Assembly: GCF_028688795.1 (NCBI RefSeq)
Contig: NZ_JAQTXM010000011.1
Coordinates: 1 to 64,000 of the forward strand
Length of the DNA stretch: 64,000 bases
Reading direction: 5' to 3'
Source of the DNA: Rhodoferax sp.
GTDB lineage: Bacteria; Pseudomonadota; Gammaproteobacteria; Burkholderiales; Burkholderiaceae_C
Under the pieces are notes generated by a model. That model worked only from the letters and a program-made list of their open reading frames with translations, did no database searches and was not told the origin of the DNA. Each line of letters begins with the position of its first letter. The stretch's first letter is position 1. Of the stretch, positions 45,907 through 55,536 are shown piece after piece. Position numbers and translations under genes: made by a program.

Positions 45907-47244
45907 ATGGCTCCCAAATCTACACCTGAGCGCAGCAGTTCAGCCGTACCCAGCAGCCGCCTTGGCCGCCTGATGCGCCTGGGACAAATGGCCACGGGTG
46001 TGGCGGGCAACATGCTCATGGCCGGTGCGCGCCAGTTGGCCGATGGCAAACGCCCCAAGTTAAGCGACCTGCTGCTGACCCCTGCCAACGCCCGCAAGAT
46101 CACCGACCAACTGGCCCAAATGCGCGGTGCCGCCATGAAGGTCGGGCAACTGATCTCGATGGACGCTGGCGACCTGCTGCCACCCGAGATGGCCGCTATT
46201 CTGGCGCGCCTGCGCTCTGATGGCCACGCCATGCCGCAGCGCCAGGTGCAGGCGGTGCTCAGCGCCAACTGGGGGGCTGGCTGGCAGCAGCGTTTTGAGC
46301 CGTTTTCATTCACCCCCATCGCTGCGGCCTCCATTGGTCAGGTGCACCGGGCCACCACCAAGGACGGGCGCGACCTGGCCATCAAGATCCAGTACCCCGG
46401 CGTGCGAAAAAGCATCAGCAGTGACGTGAACAACGTGGCCTCGCTGTTGCGCATCTCAGGCTTGCTGCCCAAAACCCTCGATATTGCGCCGCTGCTGCTG
46501 GAGGCCAAGCGACAACTGCACGAAGAGGCTGATTACCAGGCCGAAGGCGCGCACTTGCTGCGCTTTGCCGAACTGCTGGCGAATGCGCCTGAGTTTGTGG
46601 TCCCTGAGTTGCATGCCGACCTGACCACCAAAAATGTGCTGGCCATGGGTTTTGTCGGTGGTGTGCCCATCGAGTCGATGCTGAACGCCCCCCAGGCCGA
46701 GCGCGACCGCATCGTCAGCCTGCTGGTGCGCCTGCTGTTTCGGGAGCTGTTTGAGTTTGGGCTGATGCAGACTGACCCCAACTTTGCCAACTACCAGTAC
46801 GACATGCAGAGCAAACAACTGATCTTGCTTGACTTTGGCGCCACGCGCAGCTTTGCGCCAGCTTTTGGCCAGGCCTACCGGCAGTTGACGGCTGCAGCCA
46901 TCGCGGGCAACCGCGCCGATATGACACAAGCCGCCATGGCCATTGGTTATTTTGACGAGCACACCCAACTCAGGCACCAAGCTGCCGTGCTGGACATGAT
47001 GCACCTGGCCCTGGAGCCGTTGCGCGTCAAGGGCGCTTTTGACTTTGGCAGCACCGACATGCTGCAGCGCCTGCGCGAAACTGGCATGGCGCTGGGTCTG
47101 GATCGCGACTTTTGGCATGTTCCGCCCATTGACACGCTGTTTTTGCATCGCAAACTCGGCGGCCTGTACCTGTTGGCGGCGCGGCTCAAAGCGCGGGTGA
47201 ACGTGCGCCAACTGGTACAACCCTTCTTTAACCCCACCCATTGA
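45907..47244 (+). CDS. ABC1/UbiB-family atypical kinase
   Basis: 445 aa from the ATG at 45907; the track start 159 bases upstream covers probable leader DNA. ABC1 signature MRGAAMKVGQLISMDAGDLLPPE (KxGQ helix), AAASIGQVHRATTKDGRDLAIKIQYPG (Ala-rich loop and Lys) and FANYQYD / LLDFGATRSF (catalytic and metal residues). The family includes UbiB and COQ8, ATPases needed for ubiquinone synthesis; this paralogue's exact role is not known. Followed nine bases later by the DUF427 gene. Confidence 0.88.
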   Translation: MAPKSTPERSSSAVPSSRLGRLMRLGQMATGVAGNMLMAGARQLADGKRPKLSDLLLTPANARKITDQLAQMRGAAMKVGQLISMDAGDLLPPEMAAILARLRSDGHAMPQRQVQAVLSANWGAGWQQRFEPFSFTPIAAASIGQVHRATTKDGRDLAIKIQYPGVRKSISSDVNNVASLLRISGLLPKTLDIAPLLLEAKRQLHEEADYQAEGAHLLRFAELLANAPEFVVPELHADLTTKNVLAMGFVGGVPIESMLNAPQAERDRIVSLLVRLLFRELFEFGLMQTDPNFANYQYDMQSKQLILLDFGATRSFAPAFGQAYRQLTAAAIAGNRADMTQAAMAIGYFDEHTQLRHQAAVLDMMHLALEPLRVKGAFDFGSTDMLQRLRETGMALGLDRDFWHVPPIDTLFLHRKLGGLYLLAARLKARVNVRQLVQPFFNPTH

Positions 47245-47253
47245 AAGACCCCC

Positions 47254-47532
47254 ATGAAAGCCACCTGGAACAACACCGTGATTGCCGAGAGCGAGGACAC
47301 CGTTCTGGTCGAGGGCAACCATTACTTTCCCGAAAGTTCGCTCAATAGAGCGTTCATCACCTTCAGCAATCACAAGACATCGTGCCCATGGAAAGGCCAG
47401 GCCAGCTATTACACGTTGATCGTCGATGGTGACACCAACCCCGATGCGGTCTGGTACTACGCTGATCCCAAGCCTGAAGCCGAGGCCATTCGTGGCCGCG
47501 TGGCGTTCTGGAAAGGTGTGAAGGTTGCCTGA
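47254..47532 (+). CDS. DUF427 domain-containing protein
   Basis: 92 aa. DUF427 pattern: WNNTVIAESEDTVLVEGNHYFP, SNHKTSCPWKGQASYYTL and NPDAVWYYADPKPEAEAIRGRVAFW, a small beta-structured protein of unknown function. Nine bases after the ABC1-kinase gene and therefore probably in the same transcript. Confidence 0.85.
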   Translation: MKATWNNTVIAESEDTVLVEGNHYFPESSLNRAFITFSNHKTSCPWKGQASYYTLIVDGDTNPDAVWYYADPKPEAEAIRGRVAFWKGVKVA

Positions 47533-47555
47533 CAGCTATTGCGGGATCGAACTTC

Positions 47556-48614
47556 ATGGATGTGAGCAAGCCCGTTGACGTTGTTTACCTTTGGGTGAAT
47601 GGCGACGACCCCGCCTGGCGCAAAAAGCGTCAGCGTGCGCATGCACAACTGGGAGAAAACCAGCACGCCATGGCGGCCTATGGCAACGTTGAAGGGCGGT
47701 ACCGGGACAACGACGAGCTGCGCTACAGCCTGCGCGCGCTGGCGCGGTTCTTCCCAAACCACGGCCAGGTGTACCTCGTGACCGACGCACAAACACCCGT
47801 CTGGCTGCGTGCGCACCCACAGATCACCGTGGTTGACCATCGGGAGCTGATACCGGCAAGCGCGTTGCCGACCTTTGATTCGGGCCACATCGAGTCCTAC
47901 ATTCACCGCATCCCCAACTTGTCAGAGCGCTACTTTTATTGCAACGACGATGTGTTTTTTGGCGCACCGGTGAAGCTTGACGATTGGTTTTGGCCGGGTG
48001 GTGTGTATGTGGGCTGGTCAGATGAACCTGAGGTAAGCAACGAGCCGCTGCGCATGGATGCCACGGCGCTTGAAAACGCCTGCCGCCTGTCGCACCAATG
48101 GCTAAACGCCCACCCAGACGCAGCAGGGCTCGACACGCCGATGCTTCGCACCTTTGCCCATTCGCCCCGCCCAATGGTCAAGTCCGTCTTGTTTGGGCTG
48201 GAAAAACTCGCGTCCGACTTGTTTGCCAGTGTGCGTTCCACCGTGTTTCGCACCTGGGACAAACCCACCATCGTGTCCGATTTTGTGCTGCGCTGGTCGC
48301 TCGCCAACGGTCTGGCCAAAGCCCGTGACTATGCGCATGTGCATGTGTCAAGCGGCGACCTGCATGGCAGCGCTGGCCTGGACGAAGTGATTGCACAGTT
48401 TGGCAAACTTGATTTCTTTTGCATCAACGACACCACTGACGATGCGCACCCCGGCGACCCACGGCTGAGCCTGGTCAGGGACGCTCTGGAGCGTCTGTTG
48501 CCCGTCCCGTCACGCTTTGAAAAAGCGACGCCGGATTCAGGCCTGCCAGGCAACTCGATGCGCCACCCGCTCAAACGCCATGTCAGTCACCACGGCCAGC
48601 AGGCCCAGCACTAA
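47556..48614 (+). CDS. Stealth-family sugar-phosphate transferase
   Basis: 352 aa. All conserved Stealth blocks can be seen: CR1 DVVYLWVNGDDPAW, CR2 RYRDNDELRYSLRALARFFP with HIESYIHRIPNLSERYFYCNDDVFF, CR3 around the middle and CR4 DFFCINDTTDD. Stealth proteins transfer a hexose-1-phosphate to a glycan, as in capsule polymers or lysosomal enzyme tagging. Here it stands alone without capsule genes. The last 78 bases overlap the end of the convergent yehW-like gene. Confidence 0.85.
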   Translation: MDVSKPVDVVYLWVNGDDPAWRKKRQRAHAQLGENQHAMAAYGNVEGRYRDNDELRYSLRALARFFPNHGQVYLVTDAQTPVWLRAHPQITVVDHRELIPASALPTFDSGHIESYIHRIPNLSERYFYCNDDVFFGAPVKLDDWFWPGGVYVGWSDEPEVSNEPLRMDATALENACRLSHQWLNAHPDAAGLDTPMLRTFAHSPRPMVKSVLFGLEKLASDLFASVRSTVFRTWDKPTIVSDFVLRWSLANGLAKARDYAHVHVSSGDLHGSAGLDEVIAQFGKLDFFCINDTTDDAHPGDPRLSLVRDALERLLPVPSRFEKATPDSGLPGNSMRHPLKRHVSHHGQQAQH

Positions 48615-49289
48615 AGCGCCCTGCAAAATGTAGGCGGTGTTGAAACCGCTCAGGCCCACGATGATGGGCGAGCCCAGCGTTTTGGCCCCCACAGTGGAGG
48701 CAATGGCGGCGGTGCCAATGTTGATGATCACGGACGAGCGCACCCCGGCCAGCCAAACGGGCAGGGCCAGCGGCACTTCCAGCTGCCAAAAGGCCTGCCA
48801 GGGAGACATCCCCAAGCCGTGCGCCGCTTGCTGCATGGGCTCAGGCACCGCCTGCAAGCCCGCCACTGTGCCGCGCAACACCGGCAGTACGCCGTACATG
48901 GCCAGCGCAATCAAGGCCGGCAGCTCACCAAACCCAACCAGGGGCACGGCCACCGCCAGAACCGCCACCGGCGGAAAAGTTTGCCCCATGGCTGCCAGCG
49001 CGTCCACCATCGGCTTGAAGGCCCGACCAGCCGGGCGCGTGACCCAGAGGCCGCCCAGGCTACCCACCACAACCGCCACCAGACTCGACAAAGCCACCAA
49101 CGCAACGTGCTGCCACAACAATTGGACAAACGGCTCCTGTTGGTACACCGGGCGCGCCAGCGCGGGGAACAGCCAGGCAAAAAGTGGCTCGGACCCGGGC
49201 AGCGCCAGCACTAAAACGATCAGCATCAACGTGGCCCAAGTCAGGCGACTGCGGGCGCAAGCTTGTGCCTTAGACCCCATGAACTTCAT
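48537..49289 (-). CDS. yehW: YehW-like permease of osmolyte ABC transporter
   Basis: About 250 aa from the ATG at 49289. OpuCB/YehW-type permease with five or six membrane segments and the coupling region TVAGLQAVPEPMQQAAHGLGMSPWQAFWQLEVPLALP, then GTAAIASTVGAKTLGSPIIVGLSG. Last gene of the four-gene minus-strand operon. Separated from the ATPase gene by 91 bases, much of it a dispersed repeat copy. Its 3' end overlaps the Stealth gene. Confidence 0.85.
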   Translation of the reverse strand: MKFMGSKAQACARSRLTWATLMLIVLVLALPGSEPLFAWLFPALARPVYQQEPFVQLLWQHVALVALSSLVAVVVGSLGGLWVTRPAGRAFKPMVDALAAMGQTFPPVAVLAVAVPLVGFGELPALIALAMYGVLPVLRGTVAGLQAVPEPMQQAAHGLGMSPWQAFWQLEVPLALPVWLAGVRSSVIINIGTAAIASTVGAKTLGSPIIVGLSGFNTAYILQGALVLGLLAVVTDMAFERVAHRVAWQA

Positions 49290-49324
49290 AAACCGTATAG
49301 ACCTCACCAGAATCAAAACTAAGA

Positions 49325-49384
49325 TGCTATGTTAAAAGTAGCTGCTCGCGCTTACCCTAAAAGGGATACAGCCTGATTTTTCAT
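49325..49384 (-). repeat. Dispersed AT-rich repeat, copy 9
   Basis: tgctatgttaaaagtagctg, then ctcgcgcttaccctaaaagg and gcctgatttttcat. Its outer edge contains the stop codon of the yehX-like gene. Confidence 0.75.
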
Positions 49385-50325
49385 AAAGTGCATGCCGCTT
49401 CAGGCGCGAACACATCTGCGGCGTGCAGCACGCCGACATGCCCGCCAGCGGCATCCGTCACGTTCACACAAGCCACATGGTTCAAAACCATCGCCGACAC
49501 CGCCTCACGCAACGAGGCTTGCGGCCCCAGCGTGAGGCCAGGCACGGCAGGCTGCGCGCGCGCCAACCCGGCAGCGTTTTGGAGTGACAGCCATTTGATG
49601 CCCATGTCACTACGCCCCACAAAATCAGCCACTTGCGCCGTGGCGGGGTGGGTCAGCAGCTCTAGCGGTGTAGCCACCTGCACCACTTTGCCCTGGTCAA
49701 TCAGCACAATCCGGGTGGCCAGCAGCAGCGCCTCGTCAATGTCGTGGGTGACCAGCACAATGGTTTTGCCCGAGAGCTCGTGAATGCGCTTGAGTTCTTG
49801 CTGCAACGCCGCGCGCGTGACCGGGTCAAGCGCGCCAAAGGGCTCATCCATCAGCAGCACATCGGGGTCAGCAGCCAAGGCGCGGGCAACCCCCACGCGC
49901 TGCTGCTGACCGCCTGAGAGTTCATGCGGAAAACGCGGGCGGTACTGCGCGGGGTCAAGGTCAAACAGCGTCAGCAACTCATCCACCCGGGCCGCGATTT
50001 TTGCCGCAGGCCAGCCCAGCAGGTGTGGCACCGTGGCGATGTTGCGCGCCACGGTCCAGTGCGGAAACAAGCCCACCGACTGAATGGCATAGCCCATGCG
50101 CAGGCGCAAGTCGCGCGGCTTGAAGGCATAAATTTCTTGCCCATCAAACAAGATGCGGCCAGCGTCATGCGGCTCCAACCGGTTGATCATTTTCAGCAGG
50201 GTGGATTTGCCAGAGCCTGACGCGCCAATCAGCACCAGCAGCTCGCCACGGGCAATGTGCAGGTTCAGGTCATCCACCACGCGCACCCCGGCGTATGACT
50301 TGCCAATGTGCTCAAACCTGATCAT
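49381..50325 (-). CDS. yehX: YehX-like ATPase of osmolyte ABC transporter
   Basis: 314 aa from the ATG at 50325 with RBS GGGAGC. Walker A LIGASGSGKST, Q-loop AIQSVGLFPHWTV, signature LSGGQQQRVGVARAL and Walker B VLLMDEPFGALDPV. OpuCA/ProV-type ATPase; the C-terminal part (LREAVSAMVLNHVACVNVTDAAGGHVGVLHAADVF) resembles a single, shortened CBS domain that senses ionic strength in relatives. Start overlaps the yehY-like stop by four bases. Confidence 0.88.
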   Translation of the reverse strand: MIRFEHIGKSYAGVRVVDDLNLHIARGELLVLIGASGSGKSTLLKMINRLEPHDAGRILFDGQEIYAFKPRDLRLRMGYAIQSVGLFPHWTVARNIATVPHLLGWPAAKIAARVDELLTLFDLDPAQYRPRFPHELSGGQQQRVGVARALAADPDVLLMDEPFGALDPVTRAALQQELKRIHELSGKTIVLVTHDIDEALLLATRIVLIDQGKVVQVATPLELLTHPATAQVADFVGRSDMGIKWLSLQNAAGLARAQPAVPGLTLGPQASLREAVSAMVLNHVACVNVTDAAGGHVGVLHAADVFAPEAACTL

Positions 50326-51572
50326 GCAGAAGCTCCCGTTTGTGCGCCTGGAGGTGTTTCCGAAAATGTGTCCAACATGGCGCCCGTGGCTGGCTGCACC
50401 CACCGGGCAAGCATTGCAAAGGCCAAGTCCAACAGCAAGGCCAAGCCCACTATGGGTAACACCCCCAGCAACACCAGGTCTTGCGCACTGCCAAACAGGC
50501 CATCAAACATGATGGCACCCAAGCCACCGGCACCAATCAGCGCCGCCACGGCGGCCAAGCCCACTGCCTGAATCGTGGCCGTGCGCACACCCGCCAAAAT
50601 CACCGGGGCCGCCAGCGGCAGCTGGGCCGACCAAAAGATTTGCGCCGCGCTCATGCCCATGCCGCACGCTGCCTCCTGCACTGCGGCGGGCACCTGGGCC
50701 AGACCAGCCTGTGTGCCGCGCACCACCGGCAACAGGCTGTACAAAGTAAGTGCCAGCACCGCCGGTGCCAGGCCAATGCCGCTCACCCCCCAGGACGCCA
50801 GCGCCGGCCACACAGTTGCCAGCCAGGCCAGTGGCACCATCAGCAAGCCAAACAGCGCGATCGAGGGCACGATTTGAATGATGTTGAGCAGCGGCAACAG
50901 CCACCGCTGCCACTTTGCTGAGTGATTAATCGCCCAGCCTAACGGCAAGCCAATGCACAGTGTGGGCAACAGGGTCAACACCACAATTTGCAGGTGGCGC
51001 ACCACAGAGCCGCCATAACTCTCAGAGTGGTTGGCATACTCTTTCATCAAGGAAAGCTGGTCACACTGGCCAGAGGCCAACAGCCAGACAAGGCTGCCAC
51101 ACAGGCCCAGCCAAATGGTCGCGCGTACCGCCAGGCCAGCCTGCATGCGATGCAGTGCGTCCATCACGGCCAGCCACAGCAACAGCATCAACACCCAAAA
51201 CGCGCCACCCAACGAGGTGCGCACCAGGCTGGACTGCGCATCAGACGCCAGTCCCGCGTAAAGCCCGCAAAGTGACAGCAACCCCGGCATCAGCAGCCCC
51301 GCCAAAACCAGCACCGCAGCACCCGCCCAGCGCTGCGATTCAAGGAACAAAGCGGCCAGCAAAGCCAGCAGCAGCATTGCCATCAAGAGCATTTGTTCCG
51401 GCGCTGAAATGCCCAGCGCGTTGACGGGTGCGGCCAGCGTTTGCCACACTTGCCACAGCGTCACGCCCTGTCCCGACACCAAGCGGTTGGGTGCCACCGT
51501 AACCAGCGGCAACCAGAGCACGGTGCCCAGCCCGAACGCGGCCAACACTGAAAAAGCCGGGTTGCCCCGCAC
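50322..51572 (-). CDS. yehY: YehY-like permease of osmolyte ABC transporter
   Basis: 416 aa from a GTG start. N-terminal half has extra membrane helices (about 1-160) like E. coli YehY; the C-terminal half is the permease core with SGQCDQLSLMKEYANHSESYGGSVVRHL, VRGTQAGLAQVPAAVQEAACGMGMSAAQIFWSAQLPLAAPVI and GAGGLGAIMFDGLFGSA. It pairs with the smaller YehW-like permease. It follows the binding-protein gene by 15 bases. Confidence 0.85.
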   Translation of the reverse strand: MRGNPAFSVLAAFGLGTVLWLPLVTVAPNRLVSGQGVTLWQVWQTLAAPVNALGISAPEQMLLMAMLLLALLAALFLESQRWAGAAVLVLAGLLMPGLLSLCGLYAGLASDAQSSLVRTSLGGAFWVLMLLLWLAVMDALHRMQAGLAVRATIWLGLCGSLVWLLASGQCDQLSLMKEYANHSESYGGSVVRHLQIVVLTLLPTLCIGLPLGWAINHSAKWQRWLLPLLNIIQIVPSIALFGLLMVPLAWLATVWPALASWGVSGIGLAPAVLALTLYSLLPVVRGTQAGLAQVPAAVQEAACGMGMSAAQIFWSAQLPLAAPVILAGVRTATIQAVGLAAVAALIGAGGLGAIMFDGLFGSAQDLVLLGVLPIVGLALLLDLAFAMLARWVQPATGAMLDTFSETPPGAQTGASA

Positions 51573-51587
51573 GCCGCAGACCTGGGC

Positions 51588-52511
51588 TTACTTGATCAAC
51601 TTCTTTGCGCGCAAAAACTCACCCGCCACCTTTTTGGCATCTTGGCCTTCGAGTTGGATCTTCGCGTTCAGGGCCTGCAGCGTGGGGCCATCAAGTTGCT
51701 TGAAGACATTGGCCAACACGTCTTTGATCTTCGGGTGTTTGGCCAGCACCTCGGCGCGGATGATGGGTGCCGGGGCGTAAATGGGTTGCACGCCTTTGGG
51801 GTCGTCCATGATGACCAGGCCCAGCGCAGACACCTGGCCATCGGTGCCGTAGGCCATGGCGGCGTTGACGCCTGAGGTTTTTTCAGCTGCGGCGCGAATG
51901 GTCACTGCGGTGTCACCACCAGCCAGGGTCAAGAGTTGGTCGGGCTTGAGCCTGAAGCCGTAAGCCGCCTGAAACGCGGGCAGGGCGTCCGAGCGCTCGG
52001 CAAATTCGGCGGAAGCCGCCAGCTTGAATTGACCGCCCGCACTGATCCACTTGCCCATGTCGGCGAGCGTCTTGAGCTTGTTGGCGGCGGCAACATCCTT
52101 GCGCACGGCGATGGCCCAGGTGTTGTTGGCAGGCGCTGCGGCCAGCCAGACGATTTTGTTTTTTTCCAGGTCCAAGGCGCTCACCCGCTCAAAACCGGCT
52201 TTGGCATTTTTCCAGGCCGGGTTGGCCTCGTCGGAAAAGAAGAAGGCGCCGTTGCCGGTGTACTCGGGGTAGATGTCAATCTCGCCAGCGGTGATGGCGC
52301 CGCGCATGATCTTGGTGTTGCCCAGGCTGGACTTGTTGTCGACCTTGATGCCATTGGCCTCCAGCGCCAGCGCAATCATGTTGCCCAGCAACTTGCCCTC
52401 GGTGTCAATTTTGGAGCCTACACGCACGGCGGCTGCCGGTTGGGCGAGCACGCTGCCGGCCAGCAACGCACCAGACAGGGTGAGCAAAAGGCGGCGTTGG
52501 AAGTTCATCAT
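51588..52511 (-). CDS. osmF: OsmF-like osmolyte-binding protein
   Basis: 307 aa from the ATG at 52511 (RBS AAGGAG). Signal peptide MMNFQRRLLLTLSGALLAGSVLA; mature start QPAAAVRVGSKIDTEGKLLGNMIALALEANG is the OpuAC/OsmF pattern, with EIDIYPEYTGNGAFFF and the Trp/Tyr-lined binding pocket of glycine-betaine-type proteins. First gene of osmF-yehY-yehX-yehW, the same order as in E. coli, so the whole transporter is present. Confidence 0.88.
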   Translation of the reverse strand: MMNFQRRLLLTLSGALLAGSVLAQPAAAVRVGSKIDTEGKLLGNMIALALEANGIKVDNKSSLGNTKIMRGAITAGEIDIYPEYTGNGAFFFSDEANPAWKNAKAGFERVSALDLEKNKIVWLAAAPANNTWAIAVRKDVAAANKLKTLADMGKWISAGGQFKLAASAEFAERSDALPAFQAAYGFRLKPDQLLTLAGGDTAVTIRAAAEKTSGVNAAMAYGTDGQVSALGLVIMDDPKGVQPIYAPAPIIRAEVLAKHPKIKDVLANVFKQLDGPTLQALNAKIQLEGQDAKKVAGEFLRAKKLIK

Positions 52512-52638
52512 GGCGGTGCTCCTTGAAGATTGGCAAAGTTGTATTGGCACAAATCTTAAGGCAGCGCGGGCATCGGTGTGCCAGAGAGGTCAATCACGCG
52601 AGGCATGCCGTCTGCCACACGTCAAACCTCAGATCCTC

Positions 52639-53307
52639 TCAATGGTCGCTGTCATTTGACTCAGACGCAATCTGGCGCAGTGCCTGCTCAAACACCGCCA
52701 CGGGTTGCCCGCCGGAGATCAGATGCCGGTCATTGATGATGACTGCCGGCACCGAGTGAATGCCCTGGCTGGTATAAAAGGCTTCGGCCGCGCTCACCTC
52801 GGCGGCAAATTCGTCACTGGCCAAAATGGCTTGTGCGCGCTGCGTGTCCAGCCCGGCACGAGCTACCGCCGCCATCAGCACGTCAGGTGACTCCATGACC
52901 TGACTCTGACCATGGCAGGCCACCAGCAGCGCCTTTTTTAACGCAAGCTGCGCGGGTGCCGACTCCAGACCCGCCCAATGCAGCAAACGGTGCGCATCAA
53001 AGGTGTTGTAAATGCGGCCGCGGCCAGCAGAGTTGAAGTCAAAACCGACCCCCGCCCCACGCTGACGAATCATGTCCCGGTTTTGCGCCTGTTCTTCGGG
53101 CGTGGAGCCGTATTTTTGGGTCAAGTGCTCGCTAACGTCCTGGCCGCCAGCGGGCATCTGCGGGTTGAGCTCAAAGGGTTGCACGTGAATTTGAACTGCC
53201 AACTCACCCTGCAAATTTGCCAGCGCCTGCTCAAGGGCTGACAAGCCAATGGCGCACCATGGGCAGGAAACGTCTGAAACAAAATCAATTTTGAGCATGG
53301 GAATCAT
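52639..53307 (-). CDS. DsbA-family (FrnE-like) oxidoreductase
   Basis: 222 aa, no signal peptide, so cytoplasmic. Thioredoxin fold with an inserted helical domain: active site SCPWC (15-18), VQPFELNPQMPAGG, and the cis-Pro segment IHSVPAVIINDRHLISGGQP. This is the FrnE/2-hydroxychromene-isomerase-like branch. Two starts, ATG at 53307 and three codons later, are possible. The start overlaps the stop of the acyl-ACP-reductase-like gene by four bases, so the two are co-expressed. Confidence 0.85.
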   Translation of the reverse strand: MIPMLKIDFVSDVSCPWCAIGLSALEQALANLQGELAVQIHVQPFELNPQMPAGGQDVSEHLTQKYGSTPEEQAQNRDMIRQRGAGVGFDFNSAGRGRIYNTFDAHRLLHWAGLESAPAQLALKKALLVACHGQSQVMESPDVLMAAVARAGLDTQRAQAILASDEFAAEVSAAEAFYTSQGIHSVPAVIINDRHLISGGQPVAVFEQALRQIASESNDSDH

Positions 53308-55433
53308 GGTGTGGGAACCTTGGTGGACTTGGCTGTGCGTTTTCTGGCAACTACTTTAACCGGACCGTGGACCTTGGCGAATCTTGCGGTCTTTGCCGCC
53401 TGCGCGACCAGCGCTAGTTCGCGCACCCGTTCAATGTCTTCGTCACTGAAAGGCCCATTGACACCCGAAATGGCCGCCAACTTCATGCCGTGTTTCAGGC
53501 CCAGTTGGTAAATCTCACGCACCTTTTCCCACTCAATGGCGCGGCCCACGGTGTAGTTCTCAAAGCGGCCCTCCAGCGCCAGCACAATCGTCTCGGCCAG
53601 GCAGGCGTATGCCACTCCTTTAGGCAGGCCGATGTTCTTCATCTGAATGTGCTCACCGGGCAGCTGGATTTCGCCCGATTCGATCACCAGCACGTCGGGC
53701 CGCTTGGCCACCTCAGACGCAGGCAAGTCCAACGGGCGGGCCACGTCAGTAATCACGCAACCCGGCTTGACTAATCCGATGTCGAGCACTTTTTTGCCGG
53801 CGCCAGAGGTGGCAGTGACGATCATGTCCATGTCGGCCACATCCTTGTCGGCCCGGGCTGACAAAAACAGCTTGGCATCCGGCGTTTCCTGCAGAATGGA
53901 TTCTTTCAGCGCGAGCAACTTGGCGGTTTCGGGCGATACCAAATAGACCTCTTCAGCCACCTTGGCCAGCAGCCGCGCACACACCGAACCAATCGCCCCG
54001 GTGGCGCCCACCACCATGGCCTTGAACTTGACGCGCTGTTTGCCCTTGGGCTTGGGCAACAATTGCATGCGCAGCAGCGCATCGTGCGCAGCCCAAAGTG
54101 CGCCTGAGGCGCTGTAACTGTTGCCCGTGGTGATGGGCAGCGGTGAACGTTTGGCCACCGTGACCCCGGCATCACCCACCACCTTGGTGAAGGCGCCCAA
54201 ACCCATGATTTGTGCGCCCAGCCGCTTCGCCATGGCGGCGGCGTCGAGCAGGCGGCGGTAGGTGAACTCGGGGCTGTGGCGCATGATCTCTTTGGGCGTG
54301 CCACCGACTGAGATCAACCAGCCTTCAGCCTCGACCCCGGTGGGTGACTTGATGCCCGACACCTTTGAGTAAACAAACGGTGACGCGTAGGCCATGATTT
54401 TTTCCAGCGAATTCATCAGCACAGGTGGCGACACTTGTGACAGCAAGTCAATCGGCTTGACCTGCTTGAAATACTCCTGTGACAACGGGTGAATCACAAA
54501 GGCAAAACGGTTCACCCGCTTGAAACCATTGGGGTAGCTGATGCGTGGCTGGAGCGCCAGGCCGATGATGATCTCCAGGTAATCGTCTTCCAACAACTCA
54601 TCAGGCTGCTTGCCAGTGGCGGCGCAGACCATGGCGTCAAACAAATCCGGGCCGATGGTGTGGCCGTGCATCACCGGCGCACCGTCAATCACCATGTGCA
54701 CGCCCTTGCGTGCGAGGTCTGCCATGCGGGCCTCACTTACAGTAGAGGTGATGATGGTTTTCCCGGCCAGTTCCTCCAATCCGAATTCATCCAACTCATA
54801 CACCGGTGCCACCACCACGGTGGTTTTTTGCATGGCTTTGCGCAGCAAAAACCTTGTCCATTCTTTCACCGGGCCAGACGACAGGGCTCGGGGCAGTTGC
54901 CAATCACGCACGTAATGCGCACCGCTGGCGTACAGCTGCAAGGCTTCCAGCGACGTCAGCAGCTTGGGAACGCCGAGTTGCGTCACCGGATCGGCAAAGG
55001 CCAGGTTGTCGGTGAATTCGGCCATGGACAAGGCCAGTTTGTAGTTTTTCAGGCCCGAGAAAAACAGCGTGCGCGCGTTGTTGAAATAGCTGCCCAGTTC
55101 AATCTGGGCGTGGCGCACTGCCCACTCCTGCAAGATGTCGCCCAAGGGTCCCCCCAGGGTCACCGGGGCCTTCTGCGCCACGGCCTTCAATTTGGCGCTG
55201 TCAGCGTCAATGAACTTGTAGGCGCCTGCCTTGTAACCGTCTTTGAGCACACCCAGGCCGATGGCATCGGCGCGCTTGTCCCAGTATTTGAGCAGCCGGG
55301 TGGCCTTGGCCTGGCTGCCGTTGGAGCCGAGGCGGCGCACCTGCAGGCGGGCGCCGAGAAAAGAGGTGCTGAACTCAAAATCCTGCGCGCAACTGCCCAG
55401 ACTGATGCCGACCACGGTTTTGACGCTGTTCAT
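53304..55433 (-). CDS. Fusion protein with cyanobacterial acyl-ACP-reductase-like C-terminus
   Basis: 709 aa. Residues about 305-665 follow the cyanobacterial long-chain acyl-ACP reductase pattern in order: GLGAFTKVVGD, TTGNSYSASGAL (TTGNTHTAY in AAR), VVGATGAIGSVCARLLA (474-490, NADPH site), GRFENYTVG and a Cys (611) in YACLAETI, matching the catalytic Cys of AAR (FACFAEAM). Residues 1-300 are a separate part beginning VVGISLGSCAQDFEFSTSFLG, resembling stand-alone proteins often called quinate dehydrogenase. It probably reduces a fatty acyl thioester to aldehyde. Divergent from an alcohol dehydrogenase, 103 bases away. Confidence 0.72.
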   Translation of the reverse strand: MNSVKTVVGISLGSCAQDFEFSTSFLGARLQVRRLGSNGSQAKATRLLKYWDKRADAIGLGVLKDGYKAGAYKFIDADSAKLKAVAQKAPVTLGGPLGDILQEWAVRHAQIELGSYFNNARTLFFSGLKNYKLALSMAEFTDNLAFADPVTQLGVPKLLTSLEALQLYASGAHYVRDWQLPRALSSGPVKEWTRFLLRKAMQKTTVVVAPVYELDEFGLEELAGKTIITSTVSEARMADLARKGVHMVIDGAPVMHGHTIGPDLFDAMVCAATGKQPDELLEDDYLEIIIGLALQPRISYPNGFKRVNRFAFVIHPLSQEYFKQVKPIDLLSQVSPPVLMNSLEKIMAYASPFVYSKVSGIKSPTGVEAEGWLISVGGTPKEIMRHSPEFTYRRLLDAAAMAKRLGAQIMGLGAFTKVVGDAGVTVAKRSPLPITTGNSYSASGALWAAHDALLRMQLLPKPKGKQRVKFKAMVVGATGAIGSVCARLLAKVAEEVYLVSPETAKLLALKESILQETPDAKLFLSARADKDVADMDMIVTATSGAGKKVLDIGLVKPGCVITDVARPLDLPASEVAKRPDVLVIESGEIQLPGEHIQMKNIGLPKGVAYACLAETIVLALEGRFENYTVGRAIEWEKVREIYQLGLKHGMKLAAISGVNGPFSDEDIERVRELALVAQAAKTARFAKVHGPVKVVARKRTAKSTKVPTP

Positions 55434-55536
55434 GAAGCCCCCTGGTTTGGAGTGGTATGACTAAAAAGATTGTTTCACCCGAGGCAACATCAGAACCTCG
55501 ATTTGCTCAAACACGGGCCCGGTTTTTTGGAGGAGG

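Noticed and set aside
54489-55460. 323-aa plus-strand frame opposite the acyl-ACP-reductase-like gene
   Set aside because: Shadow of the opposite strand; no motif or start signal.
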